Shown in pieces: positions 5,672 to 11,337 of a stretch of DNA of 11,337 nt (position 1 is its first letter; each line of letters starts with the position of its first letter). A program made the position numbers and the translations under genes. The stretch spans positions 1 through 11,337 of the forward strand of contig CADAGG010000027.1 of assembly GCA_902787415.1 (NCBI GenBank). Direction: 5' to 3'. Origin of the DNA: a methanogenic archaeon. GTDB taxonomy: Archaea > Thermoplasmatota > Thermoplasmata > Methanomassiliicoccales > Methanomethylophilaceae. The notes beneath the pieces were generated by a model. The model had not been told where the DNA came from and did no database searches. It was given only the letters and a program-made list of their open reading frames with translations.

Positions 5672-6628
5672 TCACATCGCGAGCGACGGGACCGCCACCA
5701 TGGCGGCGAGGTACGCCGCGTATATGCCCAGAAGAATGAACGCGGTGGGGCGGCTTATGCGGTGCTTCCAGCGGACCGCGGCGTACATCGCGAGGGCGAG
5801 GATTATCATCACGGGCAGGTGGAAGTAAAGAACCGTATCCGAGACGGGGATCTTCGCCACGATGCATCCGACACCGAGGACGGCGCAGGCGTTGAAGATG
5901 TTGCTGCCGACGATGTTCGCCACGGCGAGGTCGTTCTCCCCGCGGGAGGCAGCGATGAGGCAGATGCAGATCTCCGGGAGGGAGGTGCCGATGGCCACCA
6001 CGATGAGTCCCACGAGGAGGTCGGAGATGCCAATCATGTGAGCTAGCTCGACGGCACCGTCGATGAAGAAGTTGGCCCCGTAGTAGAGGAGGATGAGTCC
6101 GACGGCGATGAGCGCGATGAGGATCGGATATCCCTGCTGCGTCTCCTCGCCCACCTCGTCGAGGTAGGCCTCCTGACCCACTCCGCTGTCGCCCTTGGCG
6201 CGGTAGACGACGTAGAGGAACGCCACCAATATAATGAGCAGGATGATGCCGAACCACAGGGAAAGCAGCCCGAAGATCGCTAGTGCCAGCACCACGAATG
6301 AGATCACCACCATCATGTTGATCTCGAGCTTCATGTCGTGGTATTTGGCGACCAGGGGACATACGATGGCCGCCAGTGCGATGGCCAGTCCGATGTTCGC
6401 CACGTTGCTCCCGATTACGTTACCCAGAATGATTGCGGGGGTGTTGGCGCTGACGACGGAGGTCACCATCTCGGGCGCGGAGGAACCGAAGGCCACGACG
6501 GTGAGTCCGACGACGAAGGGTGCGACGCCCAGGCGCAGGGCGAGGTTCTTGGCACCCCTGACGAGCCATTCGGAACCGAAGTAGAGCATGACGATCCCGA
6601 GAGGTATACCGAGCAACACCCAATCCAT
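5672..6628 (-). CDS. CaCA-family sodium/calcium (cation/Ca2+) exchanger, YrbG-like
   Basis: 318 residues and about ten predicted membrane helices, the standard prokaryotic CaCA length. The two inverted alpha repeats are clear: alpha-1 GLTVVAFGSSAPEMVTS (41-57) with ILGNVIGSNVANIG (67-80), and alpha-2 GLIVVAIGTSLPEI (207-220) with VANIVGSNIFNACAVLG (236-252). E53 and E219, with N75 and N243, are the expected ion-coordinating residues. A charged loop (144-167: AKGDSG then EAYLDEVGEETQQG) separates the halves and is probably cytoplasmic. The protein would extrude Ca2+ using Na+ or H+ influx; the coupling ion cannot be told from sequence. It diverges from the ABC-F gene over a shared TATA region and converges on the MarR-type gene. 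All core motifs are intact. Confidence 0.93.
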   Translation of the reverse strand: MDWVLLGIPLGIVMLYFGSEWLVRGAKNLALRLGVAPFVVGLTVVAFGSSAPEMVTSVVSANTPAIILGNVIGSNVANIGLAIALAAIVCPLVAKYHDMKLEINMMVVISFVVLALAIFGLLSLWFGIILLIILVAFLYVVYRAKGDSGVGQEAYLDEVGEETQQGYPILIALIAVGLILLYYGANFFIDGAVELAHMIGISDLLVGLIVVAIGTSLPEICICLIAASRGENDLAVANIVGSNIFNACAVLGVGCIVAKIPVSDTVLYFHLPVMIILALAMYAAVRWKHRISRPTAFILLGIYAAYLAAMVAVPSLAM

Positions 6629-6648
6629 GCAGGGACAATAAAGGGGGT

Positions 6649-6658
6649 GCTTATACTT
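6649..6658. promoter_or_regulatory. Shared TATA region of divergent exchanger and ABC-F genes
   Basis: The element reads GCTTATACTT on the plus strand and AAGTATAAGC on the minus strand. On the minus strand it lies 26 bases before the exchanger ATG (6628), giving a leaderless start. On the plus strand it would start transcription near 6680, about 30 bases before the ABC-F ATG. One TATA element, or two overlapping ones, may therefore serve both genes. Confidence 0.45.
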
Positions 6659-6711
6659 TTTTTGATACCCGATAACATCAAAAACGATGAACCGATGGTG
6701 TGGCAGATACG

Positions 6712-8469
6712 ATGCTCATCAAAGCCCAGTCCGTCTCCAAGTCCTTCGGCCCCATGAAAGTCCTCACCGACGTGAGTCTGCAGATCAACGAGGGCGACCG
6801 CATAGGGCTGGTGGGAGCGAACGGGGCGGGCAAGTCCACCTTCCTGAAGATCCTCCTGGGGGAGGAGAAGGAGGACACCGGCGAGATCGTCCGCAGGACC
6901 GAGAAGATCGGGTACATGCAGCAGTTCACCGACCTCCCCGAGGACAAGACGGTCAGGGAGGTCCTGGAGGAATCGTTCTCGTACGTCGAGAACCTGAAGA
7001 GGAGGATGCAGGAGATCGACGACATCATGACCGCCGGCGGGGACATCGACTGGAACGCACTGGCGGAGGAGAGCGCCGAGCTCCAGAGCAAGATGGACCA
7101 GTTCAACGGCCAGATCGGCGACCGCCTCCTCGAGGTGCTCAGGGAGGTGAACTTCCCGGAGGACGGTCTCGACAGGGCCATCGGCACCCTCTCCGGAGGG
7201 GAGAAGTCCAAGGTCGTCATGGCCAGGACAGCGGTGGAGGTCGGTGACTGCGACGTCATCTTCATGGACGAGCCCACCTCCCACCTGGACATCGGCACCA
7301 TCGAGTGGATGGAGCGCTCCATCCTCGCCTCCAAGTGCGCCGTGGTCATCGTGAGCCACGACCGTTACTTCCTCGACAGGATAGCCCTGAAGGTGCTGGA
7401 GATCGAGAACGGCAAGTCCACCGAGTACAGGGGGAACTACTCCCAGTACGTGGAGAAGAAGAACATAGCCGTCGAACGCCAGATGAAGGAGTACGAGAGG
7501 TACGCCAGCGCCAAGAAGAAGCAGGACGACCTCATCGAGGCGATGTTCCACGACTCCCGCAGGTACATGGCCACCTACAAGACCCGCAAGATGATGGCCT
7601 CCAAGATCGAGGAGAAGGAGCGCCCGGAGGAGCAGAAGGAGATCAGCATGAAGCTCACCGCCGCCCAGAAATCCGGCAAGAACGTGATCATCGCCGAGGA
7701 TATGTCGATAGAAAGGGGCGGCAAGACCATCCTCTCCGGTGTGAACCTCGACATTCAGAAAGGCGACAAGATCGGTATCTTCGGAGTCAACGGGGCAGGG
7801 AAATCAACCCTCGTCAAGGCCCTTCTCGGAGAGCTGCCGGTCAAAGGAAACCTGTGGGTCGCACCCGGCGCCAAGATCGGTTACTACTCTCAGGAACATG
7901 AAGGATTGGACCTCGGCCTCACGGCGGAGGAACAGCTCCTGATCACCATCGGACCCGACAAGAAAGCGGAAGCACGCAACCGTCTGGCACAGTTCCTTAT
8001 CACCGGCGAGAACGCCACCAACAAGATGTCCTCCCTCTCCGGAGGACAGAGGGCGAGAGTTGCGCTATGCGTCATGATGTGCGGCGACACCAACCTCCTC
8101 ATCCTTGACGAGCCCACTAACTATGTGGACATCCCCTCCAAGCACATGATGGAGCAGGCCCTTTCGGAATACGATGGAGTGGTCATCACCGTCACCCACG
8201 ACAGGTTCTTCCTGGACAACGTCTGCAATAAGGTCATCGAGGTTGCCAATGGAAAAGCGATATGCCACAACGGCAACTACTCCGACGTCAAAGGGGCACC
8301 GGAACCCGTCAAGATGGCCGAGAAGGGTCAGATGTACAGAGTTGTGGAACCGTTCACCAACTGGACCACCCGCAAGAAATACGCCAAGGGAGACAGGATC
8401 TCCATCACACCTTCCGAGATGCCCGGTTTCCAGGACGCTCTCGACAAGGGCAAGATAAGGAAGAGCTGA
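6712..8469 (+). CDS. ABC-F family ATPase (Uup/EttA-like)
   Basis: 585 residues with two ABC domains and no membrane segment, as in ABC-F proteins, which bind ribosomes near the E site. Domain 1 has Walker A GANGAGKST (35-43), signature LSGGEK (160-165), Walker B VIFMDEPTSHLD (182-193) and H216. Domain 2 has GVNGAGKST (358-366), LSGGQ (442-446), LLILDEPTNYVD (462-473) and H496. A long charged linker between the domains (SQYVEKKNIAVERQMKEYER and on) is the P-site tRNA-interaction motif region. A small C-terminal extension follows (about 543-585, FTNWTTRKKYAKGDRI). An in-frame GTG at 6700 is possible, but the ATG at 6712 is chosen because GGTG at 6697-6700 makes a Shine-Dalgarno for it and the protein then starts at the usual strand. 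Whether it is translational or resistance-related is open. Confidence 0.93.
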   Translation: MLIKAQSVSKSFGPMKVLTDVSLQINEGDRIGLVGANGAGKSTFLKILLGEEKEDTGEIVRRTEKIGYMQQFTDLPEDKTVREVLEESFSYVENLKRRMQEIDDIMTAGGDIDWNALAEESAELQSKMDQFNGQIGDRLLEVLREVNFPEDGLDRAIGTLSGGEKSKVVMARTAVEVGDCDVIFMDEPTSHLDIGTIEWMERSILASKCAVVIVSHDRYFLDRIALKVLEIENGKSTEYRGNYSQYVEKKNIAVERQMKEYERYASAKKKQDDLIEAMFHDSRRYMATYKTRKMMASKIEEKERPEEQKEISMKLTAAQKSGKNVIIAEDMSIERGGKTILSGVNLDIQKGDKIGIFGVNGAGKSTLVKALLGELPVKGNLWVAPGAKIGYYSQEHEGLDLGLTAEEQLLITIGPDKKAEARNRLAQFLITGENATNKMSSLSGGQRARVALCVMMCGDTNLLILDEPTNYVDIPSKHMMEQALSEYDGVVITVTHDRFFLDNVCNKVIEVANGKAICHNGNYSDVKGAPEPVKMAEKGQMYRVVEPFTNWTTRKKYAKGDRISITPSEMPGFQDALDKGKIRKS

Positions 8470-8477
8470 CCCATCCC

Positions 8478-8485
8478 CTTTATAG
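8478..8485 (+). promoter_or_regulatory. TATA box for the kinase-like/PAP2-like operon
   Basis: CTTTATAG, about 39 bases before the ATG at 8521, predicts transcription from near 8507 with a leader of about 13 bases. The leader contains GTGAT (8513-8517), complementary to the 16S rRNA 3' end, 3 bases before the ATG. Confidence 0.55.
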
Positions 8486-8520
8486 AAGACATAACATTAC
8501 GAGACTATCCCTGTGATATT

Positions 8521-9111
8521 ATGTGGTATGTGGTTGACGGTATGGACGGCTGCGGCAAATCGAGTGCCGCCTCATGCATCACCGCCCAGCTGGAATCCGA
8601 GGGCCGCAGGGTCCTGGAGATCACGCACCCCAACAGGGACACCGACATCGGACGGAAGGAGGCCGACTACCTCCTGCAGGAAGGGAAGTACGCCAAGATC
8701 ATGGCCACCGTCATGTACATCTTCGACGTCATCCACTCGGTCCGCGTCATGAGGAAGGCGAAGAAGAACAACGAGTACGACGACTTCGTCTTCGTCAGGT
8801 ACATCATGGCCGTCTCCTATCTGCCGAGGCCGCTGGCGAAGCTCGCCTACAAGTTCTTCGAGATCGCCCTCCCCACACCCGATGTCAAGATCTTCGTGGA
8901 CGTCACCGGGCCCACCGCCATGGCCCGCATCAACTCCCGCGGGGAGCAGCTGGAGACCTTCGAGACGGAGGAGCAGCTCACCGCCACCCGCGAGAAGATG
9001 CTCATGTTCATCCCCAAGGGATGGTATCTCGTGGACAACAACGGAAGCTTCGAGGAATCGAAGACCCAGATATACGGAATCCTGAAAGAGGTGAACGATG
9101 GCGATCCATGA
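8521..9111 (+). CDS. Thymidylate-kinase-like P-loop protein
   Basis: 196 residues, near the length of thymidylate kinases (about 200-215). The N-terminal strand and Walker A are YVVDGMDGCGKSS (3-15). The segment VKIFVDVTGPTAMARINSRG (122-141) followed by ETFET matches the TMPK core strand and lid-proximal region, where the RxxxR lid normally lies. The DRY/H motif that binds the nucleotide sugar and phosphates is replaced by FVRYIMAVSY (91-100), with valine (V92) in place of aspartate, and the following segment to 118 is unusually hydrophobic (LPRPLAKLAYKFFEIALP). It is therefore a divergent TMPK-fold protein and may not act on dTMP. A membrane protein gene overlaps its 3' end by 14 bases. Fold call good, substrate unknown. 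Confidence 0.78.
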   Translation: MWYVVDGMDGCGKSSAASCITAQLESEGRRVLEITHPNRDTDIGRKEADYLLQEGKYAKIMATVMYIFDVIHSVRVMRKAKKNNEYDDFVFVRYIMAVSYLPRPLAKLAYKFFEIALPTPDVKIFVDVTGPTAMARINSRGEQLETFETEEQLTATREKMLMFIPKGWYLVDNNGSFEESKTQIYGILKEVNDGDP

Positions 9112-9721
9112 TCCCACCCATCTCTTCGACGGCCACATCTCCGATAGGACCAGGGACAGGGCGAAGATCATATCCGCCCTCACCCAGCCCCAGTTCGCAT
9201 CCATCATCCTGTTCGCGATCGTGTGCCTGGTGTGCACGTCGGTGACGGAATACGTCGTGAACTATGCCATCTGCGTGTTCTTCGGCTGCATCTTCCCCAT
9301 CATCGAGGTCCTGTACTACTCCAAGAAGTTCCACAACGACGACGGCGACGTGGTCAGGCGCGAGGACCGTTTCGCACCTTTGCTACTGGGGACATTCTCT
9401 TACATCCTGGGAGTGCTGGCACTATGGCTCGTGCACGCTCCGAGGCTCATCTTCGTGCTGATGATATGCTACGCCGTTGTGACCTTCGCCATCACCATCA
9501 TCACCACCTGGTGGAAGATCAGCATCCACGCCTGCGGCATGATCGGTCCCGGCATGGCTATCACCTACGCCTTCTTCCCCTGGGGGCTCCTCATCTACAT
9601 AACGGTGCCCTTCATCTGCTGGTCCCGCTACGTCCTGAGGAAGCACACCCCTGCCCAGATGGCCGGCGGCATCACCGTGGGATTCGCCATCACGCTCGCC
9701 ATCTTCCTGCTCATGCTCTGA
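9098..9721 (+). CDS. PAP2-like integral membrane protein (degenerate phosphatase motifs)
   Basis: 207 residues with about five to six hydrophobic helices after a charged N-terminus (1-30). Late motifs recall the PAP2/phosphatidic-acid-phosphatase fold: KISIHACGM (140-148) with H144 in the place of the PSGH histidine, and SRYVLRKHTPAQ (176-187), which fits SRx5H with H183 as nucleophile-type histidine but Q187 where aspartate is usual. DVVRREDRFAP (84-94) resembles the polar loop found in related PAP2-like proteins, while a clear KX6RP motif was not seen. The start ATG lies inside the upstream kinase-like gene (14-base overlap), so the pair is translationally coupled. It could act on isoprenoid or lipid phosphates in the membrane; activity is uncertain because of the altered residues. 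Confidence 0.72.
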   Translation: MAIHDPTHLFDGHISDRTRDRAKIISALTQPQFASIILFAIVCLVCTSVTEYVVNYAICVFFGCIFPIIEVLYYSKKFHNDDGDVVRREDRFAPLLLGTFSYILGVLALWLVHAPRLIFVLMICYAVVTFAITIITTWWKISIHACGMIGPGMAITYAFFPWGLLIYITVPFICWSRYVLRKHTPAQMAGGITVGFAITLAIFLLML

Positions 9722-9737
9722 GCTGGGACCGATAAGC

Positions 9738-9757
9738 AATTATTAACGCGCGTAATT
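9738..9757 (+). promoter_or_regulatory. Candidate promoter/operator of the PEP-synthase-like gene
   Basis: AATTATTAA (9738-9746) lies about 25 bases before the ATG at 9767, the leaderless spacing. It forms the left part of a small inverted repeat, AATTA (9738-9742) and TAATT (9753-9757), around a CG-rich centre. GGGAGGG (9759-9765) directly before the ATG is too close for an ideal Shine-Dalgarno. Confidence 0.4.
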
Positions 9758-9766
9758 AGGGAGGGC

Positions 9767-11337
9767 ATGGCATCAGGAACATCCCGCCCCGTCGTGCAGC
9801 TTGATTCCTCCGACCTTGGTATCGAGCTCGTCGGAGGCAAAGGAGTCAACATCGCAAAGATGATCTCCAACGGATTCAACGTCCCCCCGGCATTCGCCGC
9901 CACCGTGGACGCGTACGAGATGTTCCTTGACCGCAACGACCTGAGGGGCCGTATCGCCGAGATCCTTGAGCAGACGGATTTCGACGACGATGCCTCCCTG
10001 AACGCATCCTCCGAGAAGATCCGCGGCATGTTCCTGCATGCGGACATCGGGGACGACGAACTCGTAGATCTGAAGAAGGCGCGCGGAGAACTCGTCGGGG
10101 AGTACTTCGCCGTCCGTTCCTCCGCCGTGGCCGAGGACCTCGCGGATGCCAGCTTCGCGGGTCAGCAGGACACCTATCTCAACGTGCAGAGGCATGAGGT
10201 CGTGCAGATGATCCTCACCTGCTGGGCATCCTACTGGAACGCCCGCGCCATGAAGTACCGCCACGACGCCTCCAAGGGACATCTCTCCTCCGGCATGGCC
10301 GTGGTCGTGCAGAAGATGGTCAAATCCGAGATCAGCGGAGTCATGTTCACCGCCGACCCCGTCACCGGCGCCGACAGCGTCGTCATAGAGGCCTCGTGGG
10401 GACTGGGGGAGTCCATCGTCTCCGGACTCGTCACCCCCGACAGCTACATCCTCGACAAGAACACCCTCTCCGTCAAAGAGGCCAACATAAACGTCAAGGA
10501 GCAGGGCTACTACCTCGTGGACGGCAGGGACCAGCTCATCAAGCTCCCCGAAGAGAAGGCTAAAGCGCGCTGCGCCGACGATTCCATACTCAGGGCCATA
10601 GCGGAGCAGGGTCTCGCCCTGGAGAAGCACTTCGGCTGCCCCCAGGACGTCGAATGGGGAGTGGAGGACGGGAAGGTCTACATCCTCCAGTCCAGGAACA
10701 TCACCACCCTGCCCGACAAGTCCGAGAAGGACGACATCCTGTGGTCCAGGGGCTACGGGGACGAGTACTGGGCCGACGCCACCACCCCCATGTTCTACAC
10801 CGTCATGGGAAGGATGCTCACCGACTACGTAAACCACGAAGGGGCGCACATGATGGGCTACAAGGACCTGGAGTCCGGACCCCTCACCAAGCTCCACAAA
10901 TCGAGGGTGTACTTCTCCGCCACCGTCCTGGAGAGGATCTTCGCCCACTACCCCAAGTTCATCCGCTCGAGGGAGCTCCTGGAGTACTTCCCCGCCAAGG
11001 AGCAGGAGAGGATCGCCGCCTACGGCAACGACTACTACGGCACCATAAAGTCCCAGATATGCCTTCTGTTCAGGGACAGGGACGGTATGATCTGGAAGAC
11101 CGACAAGGTCTACAGGAAGTGGGCCGAGGGATTCCTGGAGCTCTGCAGGGAGTTCGACGGGACCGATCTCACGGAGATCTCCGACGGGGAGCTCGCCGAC
11201 TGGTACTTCCGCATACAGAAGGGCTCGACCAAGCACTACCAGCTCATCCGCTACGGAATGGTCTCCCATTCCATCATGACCAACCTCCTGGTCAAGAACT
11301 GGTGCGCCAAATGGCTGAAGGACGACGGCACCATCTA
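9767..11337 (+). CDS. PEP synthase/rifampicin-phosphotransferase-like dikinase, N-terminal part (3' end outside window)
   Basis: 523 complete codons are visible and the gene runs off the window. Residues 1-315 form a PPDK/PEP-synthase-type ATP-grasp domain: VGGKGVNIAKMISNGFNVPP (22-41), FAVRSSAVAEDLADASFAGQ (114-133), VVVQKMV and GVMFTADPVTGAD in the middle, and EWGVEDG then YILQSRNITTLP near 290-316. Such domains move phosphate from ATP to a swivelling histidine. Canonical PEP synthase then has a TxHAA-type histidine domain (H421 in E. coli PpsA). No such motif is seen to residue 523; instead there is a separate block starting ILWSRGYGDEYWADATTPMF. That suggests an ATP-domain, central domain, histidine-domain order like rifampicin phosphotransferase or the broader PEP-utilising family. 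A gluconeogenic role is possible but not shown. The ATG at 9767 follows a TATA-like box. Confidence 0.85.
   Translation, partial: MASGTSRPVVQLDSSDLGIELVGGKGVNIAKMISNGFNVPPAFAATVDAYEMFLDRNDLRGRIAEILEQTDFDDDASLNASSEKIRGMFLHADIGDDELVDLKKARGELVGEYFAVRSSAVAEDLADASFAGQQDTYLNVQRHEVVQMILTCWASYWNARAMKYRHDASKGHLSSGMAVVVQKMVKSEISGVMFTADPVTGADSVVIEASWGLGESIVSGLVTPDSYILDKNTLSVKEANINVKEQGYYLVDGRDQLIKLPEEKAKARCADDSILRAIAEQGLALEKHFGCPQDVEWGVEDGKVYILQSRNITTLPDKSEKDDILWSRGYGDEYWADATTPMFYTVMGRMLTDYVNHEGAHMMGYKDLESGPLTKLHKSRVYFSATVLERIFAHYPKFIRSRELLEYFPAKEQERIAAYGNDYYGTIKSQICLLFRDRDGMIWKTDKVYRKWAEGFLELCREFDGTDLTEISDGELADWYFRIQKGSTKHYQLIRYGMVSHSIMTNLLVKNWCAKWLKDDGTI

Noticed and set aside
6463..7551. 362-residue minus-strand open frame spanning the exchanger/ABC-F junction
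   Set aside because: It overlaps both real genes and the promoter region and has the low-complexity V/L/H/D composition of a shadow frame.
9773..11269. 498-residue open frame on the minus strand opposite the PEP-synthase-like gene
   Set aside because: It mirrors a strongly coding plus-strand gene with clear motifs; its translation is valine-, glycine- and leucine-rich without recognisable domains, as antisense frames of GC-rich genes are.
9767..11337. Confident annotation as ppsA
   Set aside because: The ATP-binding domain fits, but the sequence after residue 315 does not show the PEP synthase histidine domain.

Overview
The window reads as chromosomal DNA of a GC-rich euryarchaeon, most likely a methanogen of the order Methanomassiliicoccales (Thermoplasmatota). 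This is inference. It rests on repeated archaeal TATA boxes about 25 bases upstream of start codons (leaderless or near-leaderless genes), heavy AGG arginine use, bacterial-type genes (exonuclease VII, ABC-F, SMR pumps) among archaeal-style ones, and 14 visible stop codons that are 13 TGA, 1 TAA and no TAG, as expected where TAG may encode pyrrolysine. No rRNA, tRNA, CRISPR array, transposase or integrase was seen.

Layout. Bases 1-1411 hold the 3' part of an ABC/AAA-type ATPase gene and, 7 bases on, a DUF4435 (Toprim-like) gene. This pair matches the PARIS anti-phage architecture (AriA ATPase plus AriB Toprim nuclease) and is the best candidate for a defence system here. Bases 1483-2183 encode two SMR transporters 2 bases apart whose charge patterns predict opposite topologies, so probably a heterodimeric exporter. 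A 47-residue cysteine-rich protein follows (2219-2362), then a strong hairpin between convergent genes. On the minus strand, xseA-xseB (3978-2396) encode both subunits of exonuclease VII with an ATGA overlap.

A hotdog-fold thioesterase (4110-4547) is followed by a 288-base non-coding stretch with a 9-bp hairpin and, directly upstream of a TATA box, an 8-bp inverted repeat that looks like an operator. Next are an unrecognised 111-residue protein and a MarR-type regulator (5213-5668). The MarR gene converges, with 3 bases between stops, on a CaCA-family cation/calcium exchanger (6628-5672, minus).

From 6712 an ABC-F ATPase diverges from the exchanger across a shared TATA region. It is followed by a two-gene overlapping operon (8521-9721) of a thymidylate-kinase-like P-loop protein and a PAP2-like membrane protein. 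The window ends inside a gene (9767 onward) with a pyruvate/PEP dikinase-type ATP-binding domain whose later sequence does not follow canonical PEP synthase and may be closer to rifampicin-phosphotransferase-like enzymes.
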